This document shows positions 17,754 to 25,953 of a stretch of 64,000 nt of DNA, in pieces; the first letter of the stretch is position 1, and each line of letters begins with the position of its first letter. The position numbers were made by a program, and so were the translations under genes. This DNA comes from Tessaracoccus sp. SD287 (lineage in GTDB: Bacteria; Actinomycetota; Actinomycetes; Propionibacteriales; Propionibacteriaceae), in assembly GCF_017355265.1 (NCBI RefSeq), contig NZ_JADIJQ010000006.1, positions 1-64,000 of the forward strand, written 5' to 3'. The notes below the pieces were generated by a model, which was not told where the DNA came from, searched no databases, and worked only from the letters and a program-made list of their open reading frames with translations.

Positions 17754-20113
17754 GATTCTTCCTTGAGGGTGATGAGGGCAGCGACCAGCGCCTGGTGCTG
17801 GTCGGGGGTTCGGACGGCCAGGCGCAGCCATGTGGGACCGAGGCCGGGGAAGGTTTCGCCACGGCGCACGGCGAATCCGCGATCTGCCAGGGCTTGCCGC
17901 AGGGATGTCGTGGAGAGCGGATGGGTGTCAACCAGCACGAAGGGGGCACGGCCCGGCACGGGTGCCAGCCCGATCGACTCCAACCGGGCCACCAGGTCGG
18001 CGCGGAGGAGGACTGTGGCCTCGGCCAGGGCAGTCGCCTCTCGGACGGCGCCCGGTCGCAGGCACGCCACCATTGCCATCGCCGCCGGCGTCGACACCGA
18101 CCACGGGGGCTGCTGCTCGGCCAGGGCGCGCACCAGTGCGGGTTCGCCGACCACGTAGCCGGCCCGCAAGCCCGCCAGCGCCCACGTCTTCGTCAGCGAA
18201 CGCAGCACCAGTTGGTGGGGCATGAGCGGTCCGATCAGGGTGCCGGGTTCACCGGGGACGGCGTCGAGGAAGGCCTCGTCGACCACCAGCACACCGGCAT
18301 CCAGAGCCAGCAGGTCATCGCGGTGGTGCAGTACTCCGGTCGGGTTGGTGGGATTCCCGATGATGACCAGATCGGCTGGGGGCACGTCGACCGGACGCAG
18401 GGTGAAGTCGTCAGCTGCGCGCAGGACGTGCCGATCGGGGTGGCGTCCCGCCGTCCGCAGAGCCGCCTCTGGTTCGGTGAACTGGGGATGGATGACCAGG
18501 CTCGTCCCGGACACCGCGCGGGCGATCAAGGTGAACGCCTCCGCGGCACCGGCCACGGGCAGCACCATCTCAACGGGCACCCGGTGATGGTTGGCGATGG
18601 CCTGACGGGCGGCGGACGGGTCGGGATAGCTGGCCCAGTCGACGTCCTGGGTCAGCTCCTCAACCAGCCACGCGGGCGTGGCGGACCGGCGCACGTTGAC
18701 GGCGAAGTCCACCAGCCCCGGGGCCACGTCGCGGTCGCCGTGGTGCCACAGGTCGGGTTCGCCGAGGGGCGGGCGAGCGGCAGCGTGGGCATGCACCGCC
18801 TCGGCGAAGCGTTGGGCGAGGTGCGGGTGCCCGGCCCAATGAATGTGCAGGTAGGACGCGTGGACGGTGCTGGTGGCGATGCCATCGGGGCGCCCGTCCA
18901 GCGACCACGCGGCGCCTTCCTCGGGGAAGGTGACCCGGGTGCGGTGGAATTCGTGGCCGGTGATGGTCTCGTCAGGTCGGCCGAGCAGGGTCGGCCGAGA
19001 AGTGGTGGCTCGCCGGTAGCCCATCGCCAGGCTCGGGGACATGACCGCGTCCGCCTGGAGCGCACCGACCATGTCGACGCCGTCGATCGAGTCACAGAGG
19101 TAGAGCAGACCGGCGCATTCGGCCACCGTCGGCAGGCCTGCATCAACGAGTTCGCGGATGTGCGAGCGCAGCGAGGCATTGCCCGACAGGTCGGCGGCGT
19201 GCACCTCCGGGAAGCCGCCGCCCAGCCACAGACCGTCAACCTCGGGCAGGTCCGTGTCGGTGGTCGGGTCGAAGACCACCGGCTCACATCCCGCCGCGCG
19301 GAGGAGTTCGTCGGTCTCGGGGTAACGGAAGGTGAAGGCGCGCCCCCCGGCGACCGCCACCCGCGGCCGGGCGTCACTGGGCGGAGTCACCACCCGCGTG
19401 GGGTCCCAAGGGGAGGCGTCCAGTGCAGGCGCGGTGGTGGCGAGAGCCAGGACGGCGTCCAGGTCGACATGGGCCGCGATGGCCGCCCCCATGGCGGCGA
19501 TACCGGCGTCGTCGCGCTCCGCTGCGGGCACCAGTCCGAGGTGACGCGAGGGTGCGGTGATGCCGAGGTCACGTGGCAGCGCACCCAGGACGAGAATGTC
19601 GAGTTCGGCGACGGCGTCCCTGGCCTCTTGCTCGTGGCGAGGGCTGCCCACCTGGTTCAGGACCACCCCGCCGATCCGGGTGTCCGGATCGAAGGTGGCC
19701 ATGCCTTTCACCAGCGCACCCACGCTTCGGGAGGTGTGGCGGATGTCGACGACCAGCAGCACGGGGGCGTTGATGAGGGTGGCCACATGGGCGGTGGAAG
19801 CCTCCCCGCGTGTCCCCAGACGTCCGTCGAACAGACCCATCACACCTTCGATGACGGCGATGTCGGCTCCGGCGGCCCCGTGGGCAAGCAGCGGGCCGAC
19901 CAGGTCGGCCCCGCACAGCACGGGATCGAGGTTGCGGCCGGGACGACCGCAGGCGAGCGTGTGGTACCCCGGGTCGATGTAGTCGGGGCCCACCTTGAAC
20001 GGCGCCACGACCTGCCCGCGGGCGGACAGGGCAGCCATCAGTCCGGTGGCGAGGGTGGTCTTTCCGTGCCCGGAGGCGGGCGCGGCGATGACGAGTCGGG
20101 GCAGCTTCACCAT
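17750..20113 (-). CDS. cobB: Cobyrinate a,c-diamide synthase fused to CobC-type PLP decarboxylase/aminotransferase
   Basis: A 787-residue two-enzyme fusion. Residues 1 to about 450 are CobB/CbiA, which amidates cobyrinate using glutamine and ATP: P-loop APASGHGKTTLATG, GPDYIDPGYHT, VIEGVMGLFDG, then the glutamine amidotransferase domain with WLGGGFPEVHA and the nucleophilic Cys in AECAGLLYL. Residues about 460-787 are a class I PLP enzyme like CobC/CobD threonine-phosphate decarboxylase, with NPTNPTG, VVDEAFLD and the PLP lysine in SLTKTWALAGLRAGY; it would make the aminopropanol phosphate arm. Start ATG 20113 overlaps the cobO stop by 7 nt. The substrate of the second domain is inferred from context; histidinol-phosphate aminotransferases look similar. 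Confidence 0.92.
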   Translation of the reverse strand: MVKLPRLVIAAPASGHGKTTLATGLMAALSARGQVVAPFKVGPDYIDPGYHTLACGRPGRNLDPVLCGADLVGPLLAHGAAGADIAVIEGVMGLFDGRLGTRGEASTAHVATLINAPVLLVVDIRHTSRSVGALVKGMATFDPDTRIGGVVLNQVGSPRHEQEARDAVAELDILVLGALPRDLGITAPSRHLGLVPAAERDDAGIAAMGAAIAAHVDLDAVLALATTAPALDASPWDPTRVVTPPSDARPRVAVAGGRAFTFRYPETDELLRAAGCEPVVFDPTTDTDLPEVDGLWLGGGFPEVHAADLSGNASLRSHIRELVDAGLPTVAECAGLLYLCDSIDGVDMVGALQADAVMSPSLAMGYRRATTSRPTLLGRPDETITGHEFHRTRVTFPEEGAAWSLDGRPDGIATSTVHASYLHIHWAGHPHLAQRFAEAVHAHAAARPPLGEPDLWHHGDRDVAPGLVDFAVNVRRSATPAWLVEELTQDVDWASYPDPSAARQAIANHHRVPVEMVLPVAGAAEAFTLIARAVSGTSLVIHPQFTEPEAALRTAGRHPDRHVLRAADDFTLRPVDVPPADLVIIGNPTNPTGVLHHRDDLLALDAGVLVVDEAFLDAVPGEPGTLIGPLMPHQLVLRSLTKTWALAGLRAGYVVGEPALVRALAEQQPPWSVSTPAAMAMVACLRPGAVREATALAEATVLLRADLVARLESIGLAPVPGRAPFVLVDTHPLSTTSLRQALADRGFAVRRGETFPGLGPTWLRLAVRTPDQHQALVAALITLKEES

Positions 20114-20721
20114 TCGATCCCGACCTGTCCTTTCTGGCCCTGGTCGAAGGGGTGTTTCTGCTTGCGCATCTCGGTGACGAGGTCTGCGAGGTCGAGCACC
20201 TCTTGTGGGCAGCGGCGTCCGGTGATGACGACGTGCTGCGTGCCGGGCCGGCCCTGGAGTGTGGTGATGACGTCGTCGACGTCCACCCATCCCCACGCCA
20301 TCGGGTAGGTGAACTCGTCCAGCAGCCAGAAGCGGTGGCGTTCCTCGGCGATACCGGCGCGTACGTGCTCCCAGCCGGCGCGGGCCACCTCGGATGCCTC
20401 GTCGGTGTCGGTGGACCGTGCCCAGGACCAGCCGGTGCCCATCCGTTCCCACACCAGGCCGCCCGGCTCGTCGCTGCCGGGCGGGGTGAGGCGGGCCAAC
20501 CCGGCGAAGGCGTCCTGCTCACCGGTCTGCCACGAGCCGGACTTCACGAACTGGTAGACGCCGATTGACCAGCCCTGGGCCCAGGCCCGCAGGGCCATGC
20601 CACAGGCGGCGGTGGTCTTGCCCTTGCCGTCCCCGGTGTGAACCGCCACGATGGGTCGCAGCCGGCGTTCCCGGGTGGTCAGGCCGTCGTCCGGGACGAC
20701 CATTGGTCTGCCGTGCGTCAT
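20107..20721 (-). CDS. cobO: Cob(I)yrinic acid a,c-diamide adenosyltransferase
   Basis: ATP:corrinoid adenosyltransferase of the CobO/BtuR/CobA type, 204 residues, which attaches the 5'-deoxyadenosyl ligand. The P-loop variant HTGDGKGKTTAACGMALRAWAQG is near residue 30, followed by FVKSGSWQTGE and WLLDEFTYPMAWGWVDVDDV with the acidic metal-site residues, and VITGRRCPQEVLDLADLVTEM. The ATG at 20721 overlaps the cbiT stop (ATGA); it belongs to the riboswitch-controlled leftward operon. Confidence 0.95.
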   Translation of the reverse strand: MTHGRPMVVPDDGLTTRERRLRPIVAVHTGDGKGKTTAACGMALRAWAQGWSIGVYQFVKSGSWQTGEQDAFAGLARLTPPGSDEPGGLVWERMGTGWSWARSTDTDEASEVARAGWEHVRAGIAEERHRFWLLDEFTYPMAWGWVDVDDVITTLQGRPGTQHVVITGRRCPQEVLDLADLVTEMRKQKHPFDQGQKGQVGIEW

Positions 20722-21311
20722 GATTCCCCCTTGGTGCCGACCCACTGGATGACGGTGCGGGCAGGGGTCCAACCGGTCAGGGACGCGAGCGGTTGGGCCA
20801 GTTCGACGTGCATCCTGCTGAGTTGTCCGCCCCAGCGGCGGTGAGCGGAGACGCACAGCAGTTCTGACTCGATGGTGATGCCGTGGACGACCATCCGCCC
20901 GCCGGGGCGCAGCGCGGTCATCGCCTGCTCCAACACCTCCATCGCCAGTCCGCCACCGATGAAGACGGCATCGGGGGTCGGCAGGTCAGTCAGCGACTCG
21001 GCCGCAGCCCCGTCGATGACGCGGACGGCGTCCTGGGTGAGCCGGGCGGCATTGGAACGGGCCCGCGCTGCCCGGTCGAGGTGGCGTTCAATGCCGATGG
21101 CGGTGGCGCCGTCTGCGGCGCGACACCACTCGATGGCGATCGACGCGGCGCCGGTGCCGATGTCCCACAACAGTTCGCCCGGACGCGGACGCAGGTGGGC
21201 CAGTGCCGTTGCTCGCACATGTCGCTTGGTGATCAGGCCGTCATGCTCGTACACGTCGTCGGGCAGGCCGGGGCTGCGCCCCAGGACGCTGCAATCGCGG
21301 TCGGTGATCAT
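20718..21311 (-). CDS. cbiT: Cobalt-precorrin-6B C15-methyltransferase/decarboxylase
   Basis: A 197-residue class I SAM methyltransferase matching CbiT, the C-terminal half of CobL. It methylates C15 and decarboxylates the C12 acetate; the C5 methylation partner CbiE is the first domain of the 1211-residue fusion at 25950-29585. Visible motifs: [21 protein letters not shown] at the N-terminus, [16 protein letters not shown] (SAM site) and [16 protein letters not shown]. It is coupled by ATGA overlaps to cbiO before it and cobO after it. The separation of cbiT from cbiE is standard for the anaerobic route. Confidence 0.93.
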   Translation of the reverse strand: MITDRDCSVLGRSPGLPDDVYEHDGLITKRHVRATALAHLRPRPGELLWDIGTGAASIAIEWCRAADGATAIGIERHLDRAARARSNAARLTQDAVRVIDGAAAESLTDLPTPDAVFIGGGLAMEVLEQAMTALRPGGRMVVHGITIESELLCVSAHRRWGGQLSRMHVELAQPLASLTGWTPARTVIQWVGTKGES

Positions 21312-22114
21312 TGGTGGACTTTCAGGATGGCTGCCACATCGGTGGCGGTGCGGGGGAGCGGGTGGTGGGGTCTGATGCCGCAGGCTTCAAGCACGTCCAC
21401 CTGCCAGGGGCGTCGTAGCCGGGCGGCGGCCAGCAGCCCTGTGTCGGTGAGCAGGGCAGTGGTGCCCTGGTGAACCTGGTGGTCGGCCACGATGGCCACC
21501 TCGTCGGCCCAGGCGAAGACCAGGTCCACGTCATGGGTGGCCAGGACGACGGTGCTGCTCAGGCCGGCCAGCGTCTGGAGGAGGTCGTGGACGCCGATGG
21601 GGTCGAGCCCGGCGGTGGGCTCGTCGAGCAGCAGCACGCGGGGATGCATGGCGACCGCGCCGGCGATGGCGACGCGCTTGCGCTCGCCGTAGCTGAGGTG
21701 ATGGGTGGGACGATCGGCCAGGTGGGTGATGCCGAGCAGGCCGAGGGTCTCCTGGACGCGCGCTCGGGCTTCGGCCTGGTCCAGACCCAGGTTCAAGGGG
21801 CCGAAGGAGATGTCCTGGGTCACGTCGGCTGAGAAGAGCTGGTCATCGGGGTCCTGCAGGACGAGTTGGACCATGCGCCGGTGCTGGCGCAACGACGCCC
21901 GGTCCTGGCCCAGCGGAACGCCGTCGAGGAGGACCCGACCCGTGTCCGGGCGTAGGGCGCCCGACAGGCAGCGCAGCAGCGTGGTCTTGCCGGAACCGTT
22001 CGCGCCGAGCAGCGCCAGTCGACGGCCCCGAGTGATGATCAGGGAGGCGTCGTCGAGGACTGGCGGTCGGTCGGGGAACGAGGCGCTCAGGTGGTCTGCG
22101 GCCAACAGGTTCAT
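21308..22114 (-). CDS. cbiO: Cobalt ECF transporter ATPase
   Basis: A 268-residue ABC ATPase that energises the CbiMNQO cobalt importer. Walker [20 protein letters not shown]-loop [20 protein letters not shown], signature [14 protein letters not shown], Walker [14 protein letters not shown] and the switch His in LATHDVDLV are all intact. The LSYGE rather than LSGGE signature and DPDDQLF motif are typical of ECF-type CbiO/EcfA. It is one ATPase only, as in CbiMNQO systems. ATGA overlap with the upstream cbiQ gene and the downstream cbiT gene. Confidence 0.94.
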   Translation of the reverse strand: MNLLAADHLSASFPDRPPVLDDASLIITRGRRLALLGANGSGKTTLLRCLSGALRPDTGRVLLDGVPLGQDRASLRQHRRMVQLVLQDPDDQLFSADVTQDISFGPLNLGLDQAEARARVQETLGLLGITHLADRPTHHLSYGERKRVAIAGAVAMHPRVLLLDEPTAGLDPIGVHDLLQTLAGLSSTVVLATHDVDLVFAWADEVAIVADHQVHQGTTALLTDTGLLAAARLRRPWQVDVLEACGIRPHHPLPRTATDVAAILKVHQ

Positions 22115-22884
22115 GCCAGCGCCCCGCAGACTGCCCAGATCACGGCCAGACCCCCAACACTCACACTGACGAAGACCCAGTTGCGCGGACGATGGATGGC
22201 CAGGGTGTGCAGCGACTCCTCGTAGCCACGACCCTCGAGACCCGCCTGCATGCGGGTGGCGCGCTGCCAGGTCCCGATCAGGATGCTGCCGAGGGTGGCG
22301 GCGACAGTGGCCCAGCGGCGACGAAGGCTGGCCGTCTCGCCCAGGCGGGCGCGTTGCGCCTCGCGGATGGCGAGCGTGGTGGACAACAGCAGGAAGACCA
22401 GGCGATAGATCAAGGAGGCGATGTCGAGAAGGGCGTCGGGGATGTGCAGGCGCCGCGTCCAGGTGAGCACGTCAACCATCGGCGTGGTGGTGGCGAGCAG
22501 CAGGATCGCGAGGGTGCCCGACAGCCCGTGGCCCCACAACTCACCGGCGACCCGCAGGCCGGCGGTGGTGAGGTGCAAGTGACCGATGCCGACGCTCCAA
22601 CCTGCGGGGGCGGCACCCCACTGCACGGCGATGGGGATGGTGCCGATCAGCAGGAAGCCGACTGGCGCCGCCGCCACCCAGGCCAGCAGGCGGGGGCGGA
22701 TCTGTGCAGGGCCCAGCATCAGGAACACTGCCACGACACCCACCAGCAGGCTGCCGGGCCAGGCCGGGGTGAGCAGAGCCGTGAAGACCAGTCCGAGGCT
22801 CAGCAGAACCTTTTCGCTGACCCGATGACGTCGCCACGGGCTGTGCCAGGCGGCGTCATCGATGGCGGCGTGGTGGGTGCTCAT
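22111..22884 (-). CDS. cbiQ: Cobalt ECF transporter transmembrane subunit
   Basis: The 257-residue EcfT-type coupling subunit linking the CbiO ATPase to the CbiM substrate component. Five or so hydrophobic helices lie in the N-terminal two thirds, followed by a cytosolic helical segment with [17 protein letters not shown], containing the Arg-Gly coupling motif. ATGA overlap with cbiN ahead of it. Confidence 0.92.
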   Translation of the reverse strand: MSTHHAAIDDAAWHSPWRRHRVSEKVLLSLGLVFTALLTPAWPGSLLVGVVAVFLMLGPAQIRPRLLAWVAAAPVGFLLIGTIPIAVQWGAAPAGWSVGIGHLHLTTAGLRVAGELWGHGLSGTLAILLLATTTPMVDVLTWTRRLHIPDALLDIASLIYRLVFLLLSTTLAIREAQRARLGETASLRRRWATVAATLGSILIGTWQRATRMQAGLEGRGYEESLHTLAIHRPRNWVFVSVSVGGLAVIWAVCGALA

Positions 22885-23252
22885 TGGCGCTCAGGGTTTG
22901 CGACATCGGACTCGCCCACTGCTGAGTGGGGCAGACCGGACACGATCTGGTCCTGGGTGTGCGCTCGACGTCGGGCAGAAAAGGTGCCGAGGACGAAACC
23001 GAGCAGGCCCGCGCCCATGGCAGCCTGCATCGCGAACAGGCCGGACTCGACCTCGCCGCTGCCGGGCACCAGCAGTGACTCGAACCAGGGCTCGACGCCT
23101 TGTTCTTCGAGCATCCTGGTCACCGCGGCGTCAGTACCGCCGAAGGCCTCGTGACCGTCTGGGGGTTCCGGTGCCAGGACGAGACTGATGGAGAAGACCG
23201 CGACCAGCAGTGCCACCAGTAGCCCACCGATCACCCACTCACGCCTCGACAT
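22881..23252 (-). CDS. cbiN: Cobalt transporter accessory subunit
   Basis: A 123-residue protein with two transmembrane helices (about residues 7-27 and 80-100) joined by an exposed loop with EPPDGHEAFGG and WFESLLVPGSG, the CbiN layout; CbiN is needed for cobalt loading of CbiM. The last 30 residues are a polar tail longer than in typical CbiN. The ATG at 23252 lies 14 nt inside the end of cbiM. Upstream residues in the same open frame are Arg/Pro/Ser-rich and not conserved-looking, so the longer frame was not used. Confidence 0.88.
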   Translation of the reverse strand: MSRREWVIGGLLVALLVAVFSISLVLAPEPPDGHEAFGGTDAAVTRMLEEQGVEPWFESLLVPGSGEVESGLFAMQAAMGAGLLGFVLGTFSARRRAHTQDQIVSGLPHSAVGESDVANPERQ

Positions 23253-23925
23253 GGACGGGCTCCCGGCTACGCAGCACGCCGAGGCGCACCAACTCGGTGG
23301 GGGCAACCCGGCGCAGGAATCCGAACACCAGTATTCCCACGATGCCCTCGGCGATGGCGAGCGGCACCTGGGTGAACGCGAAGACCCCGAGGAACTTCGC
23401 CGCAGCGGCGCTGACGCCGCCCTGGGCATCGGGGTGGGCGATGGCCAGTTGCAGCGAGGTGACGGCATAGGTGACCAGGTTGGCGACGGCCATCGCGCAG
23501 AAGACCCCGAGCCACCACGGCGCCCGGACCGACTTCAGCAGCGCGTAGGCCAGGTATCCCACCCACGGGCCCGCGATGGCCATCGAGAAGACGTTGGCAC
23601 CCAGCGTGGTCAGTCCGCCATGGGCCAGCAGCAGGGCCTGGAAGAGCAGCACGACGGTGCCCAGGAAAGCCATCACCGGTGGCTTGAAGAGGATCGTCCC
23701 GGCGCCGGTGCCGGTGGGGTGCGACGACGACCCCGTCACGGACGGAAGTTTGATGGCCGACAGCAGCAGGGTGAATGCTCCGGCAGCTGCCAACAGCAGC
23801 TTGTTCTCAGGGGATCCCTTGGAGCGCGCGACGACCTCACGTGAACCATGGATGACGAATGGGGCAGAAACCGCGAACCAGATGGCGCACTGGACAGGGG
23901 GCAGGAACCCCTCAGCAATATGCAT
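23239..23925 (-). CDS. cbiM: Cobalt ECF transporter substrate-binding membrane subunit
   Basis: A 228-residue polytopic protein. The mature N-terminus MHIAEGFLPPVQCAIW supplies the metal ligands (amino group, His2) known for CbiM, and the SHPTGTGAGTILFKPPVMAFLG segment holds a third conserved His. ATG 23925 is therefore the functional start. GAGAAGGG sits 7 nt before it and takes part in the leader structure. First gene of the cobalt-import and B12 operon, directly controlled by a cobalamin riboswitch. Confidence 0.94.
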   Translation of the reverse strand: MHIAEGFLPPVQCAIWFAVSAPFVIHGSREVVARSKGSPENKLLLAAAGAFTLLLSAIKLPSVTGSSSHPTGTGAGTILFKPPVMAFLGTVVLLFQALLLAHGGLTTLGANVFSMAIAGPWVGYLAYALLKSVRAPWWLGVFCAMAVANLVTYAVTSLQLAIAHPDAQGGVSAAAAKFLGVFAFTQVPLAIAEGIVGILVFGFLRRVAPTELVRLGVLRSREPVHVEA

Positions 23926-23930
23926 GCTGG

Positions 23931-24056
23931 GACCCTTCTCGGGATGACGCGTCCCGGGCTGAAGAGGGTCCAGTTTCTGACTTTCGCTCGTCATGAGCGA
24001 CCACAGTGGCGCGACCGTCCCGGATGTGAACCCCGGGTTCCTGGTGGCCCTCCAAA
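23931..24056 (-). promoter_or_regulatory. Cobalamin riboswitch upstream of cbiM
   Basis: The minus-strand leader has the conserved aptamer core: an AACCCGG..CCGGGAC P5 hairpin, GCGCCACTGTGG, and the B12 box AAGTCAGAAACTGG. An outer GAGGG/CCCTC stem (23964-23968 with 24048-24052) closes an aptamer of about 90 nt, a compact form. Between aptamer and ATG lies a CGGGA..TCCCG hairpin. In addition GGACCCT, the 3' side of the closing stem, is fully complementary to AGGGTCC over the ribosome site, giving two exclusive folds and pointing to control of translation. Confidence 0.9.
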
Positions 24057-24150
24057 TTGACTTGTTGCCACAGTCTTGCATTGCGTTTTGTCCACGATGA
24101 GGCAGGGTGCGGGAATGGGGGGTGCCGCCTGGCGCCGGTCAGCCGTCGCT

Positions 24151-24156
24151 TACGGT
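24151..24156 (+). promoter_or_regulatory. Putative leaderless -10 box of cobH-cbiD
   Basis: TACGGT followed by 6 nt and the cobH ATG at 24163. This TANNNT plus 6 spacing fixes the start codon and implies that cobH-cbiD has no leader, so it cannot carry its own riboswitch, unlike the two flanking B12 operons. Confidence 0.5.
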
Positions 24157-24162
24157 GGTGCG

Positions 24163-24819
24163 ATGAATGATCACTACTTGAGGACTGGGCCCTCCATCTA
24201 CGAGGAGTCGTTTCGCATCATCCGACATGAGGCGGACCTGGCCAGGTTCCCCGAGGATGTCGAGCGCGTGGTGGTCCGAATGGTGCATGCCGCGGGGGAT
24301 CCGGGGGTCGCCGATGAGGTGGCATTCAGCGAGGGTGTGGTGCGTGCCGCGAACGTCGCCCTGCGTGCCGGGGCGCCGATTCTGTGCGACTCGTCGATGG
24401 TGGCCACGGGGATCATCACCTCGCGCCTGCCGGCCAACAATGAGGTGGTCTGTCACATCAAGGACCCCACGCTTGCGGCAGTGGCCGCCGAACGGAGCAT
24501 CACCAAGACAATGGCTGCCGTCGACCTGTGGGTGCCCCGGCTGGAGGGCGCGGTGGTCGCCATCGGCAACGCTCCCACCGCATTGTTCCGGCTGCTCGAA
24601 GTGATCCGTCAGACGGGTGCGCGCCCTGCCGCGGTGGTCGGCATCCCGGTCGGGTTCGTGGGGGCAGCGGAGTCGAAGCAGGCGTTGGTGGACAGCGACC
24701 TCGACCTGGAGCACCTCGTGGTTCTCGGCCGACGTGGTGGCAGTGCGATGACGGTGGCCGCGGTGAACGCGATCGCCAGCATCGACGAGCGGATGAACAC
24801 CTCCCGTCAGGAGGGCTGA
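24163..24819 (+). CDS. cobH: Precorrin-8X methylmutase
   Basis: CobH/CbiC moves the C11 methyl group to C12 to give (hydrogeno)cobyrinic acid. The 218-residue protein has YEESFRIIRHEADLARFP with the catalytic His, CDSSMVATGIITSRL, and VVGIPVGFVGAAESKQAL, all family signatures. The frame is open further upstream, but those residues are not CbiC-like and the leaderless box supports ATG 24163. It overlaps cbiD by one base (TGATG). Divergent from the cbiM operon. Confidence 0.94.
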   Translation: MNDHYLRTGPSIYEESFRIIRHEADLARFPEDVERVVVRMVHAAGDPGVADEVAFSEGVVRAANVALRAGAPILCDSSMVATGIITSRLPANNEVVCHIKDPTLAAVAAERSITKTMAAVDLWVPRLEGAVVAIGNAPTALFRLLEVIRQTGARPAAVVGIPVGFVGAAESKQALVDSDLDLEHLVVLGRRGGSAMTVAAVNAIASIDERMNTSRQEG

Positions 24820-25919
24820 TGGGGGGCCGGCGGGGACAGTTGGCCAGTTCTGGGCTGCGTCCGGGCTGGACGACCGGTGCCTGCGCCACCGCCGCCGCCA
24901 CCGCGGCGTGGGAAGCACTTCTCACCGGCAGCTTCCCTGACCCGGTCGAGGTGGACCTGCCCCAGGGACGCCGTCCCGCGTTCGCCCTGACCGTCGAATC
25001 CCGATCAGCCGACGAGGCAATGGCCGGGGTCACCAAGGACTCCGGAGATGACCCGGACGTGACCCACGGGGCCCTGGTCCGGGCGCGGGTGCGGCGTGGG
25101 GAGACTGGTACCGGCGTGACCTTCGTCGGCGGCCACGGCGTCGGCCGGGTGACGCTGCCCGGGCTTCCGCTCGAGGTGGGTGAGCCGGCGATCAACCCGG
25201 GCCCGCGGGCCATGATCTGCAACAACCTGGCCGCGATCTCGGCCCGGCTGGAGGTACCAGCGGATGTCGTGGTGGAGATCAGCGTTGACGACGGGGAGGA
25301 ACTCGCCAGCCACACGTGGAACCCTCGCATCGGGATCCGCGGTGGAATCTCGATCCTCGGCACCACCGGGGTGGTCGTCCCCTACTCGTGCAGCGCCTGG
25401 ATCGACAGCATCCGGCGCGGCGTCGACGTCGCCCGTGCGGCCGGTCTGGACCACCTCGCGGGCTGTACCGGCTCGACCTCGGAACGGGTGGCCGGGGAAC
25501 TGTTCGACCTGCCCGAACTGGCTCTGCTCGACATGGGTGACTTCGTCGGTGCGGTGCTCAAGTACGTAGGACGACACCCCGTGGCACGGCTGTCGATCGT
25601 GGGTGGATTCGCCAAGCTCAGCAAACTGGCCAACGGCCACCTGGACCTGCACTCCCACCGCACCCGCATCGACACCAGCCAGTTGGCCCGCTTGGCCGCC
25701 CAGCACGGAGCCGACGACCACGTGATCGCAGCGATCACCACATCCACCACAGCCATGGGGGCCTGGCAGCTTGCGGACGCCGCCGGCCTACCCCTGGGCG
25801 ACCTCGTGGCTGGTGCAGCCCACCGGGAGGCGATGGCCGTGCTCAAGGGTGCCCCCGTGGTAGTCGACATCCTCTGCCTCGACCGCTCCGGCAACGTCAT
25901 CGGCCAGGCGTTCGGCTGA
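24819..25919 (+). CDS. cbiD: Cobalt-precorrin-5B C1-methyltransferase
   Basis: CbiD methylates C1 and is diagnostic of the anaerobic (early cobalt) route. The 366-residue protein starts with GLRPGWTTGACATAAATAAWEALL, and includes VTKDSGDDPDVTHGA, NPGPRAMICNN and GGISILGTTGVVVPYS, all CbiD hallmarks. The ATG at 24819 uses the A of the cobH stop. The gene ends 30 bp from the convergent end of the giant fusion gene, inside a short inverted repeat. Confidence 0.94.
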   Translation: MGGRRGQLASSGLRPGWTTGACATAAATAAWEALLTGSFPDPVEVDLPQGRRPAFALTVESRSADEAMAGVTKDSGDDPDVTHGALVRARVRRGETGTGVTFVGGHGVGRVTLPGLPLEVGEPAINPGPRAMICNNLAAISARLEVPADVVVEISVDDGEELASHTWNPRIGIRGGISILGTTGVVVPYSCSAWIDSIRRGVDVARAAGLDHLAGCTGSTSERVAGELFDLPELALLDMGDFVGAVLKYVGRHPVARLSIVGGFAKLSKLANGHLDLHSHRTRIDTSQLARLAAQHGADDHVIAAITTSTTAMGAWQLADAAGLPLGDLVAGAAHREAMAVLKGAPVVVDILCLDRSGNVIGQAFG

Positions 25920-25953
25920 GCCCACCACTGGCACCAACCACGGAACGGCTCAG
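25916..25953. terminator. Possible shared terminator dyad between convergent B12 genes
   Basis: CTGAGCC at 25916-25922 pairs with GGCTCAG at 25947-25953 across a 24-nt loop. Each arm contains one of the two stop codons. The stem is short and the loop long, so this may be only a symmetric accident of the two gene ends. Confidence 0.3.
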
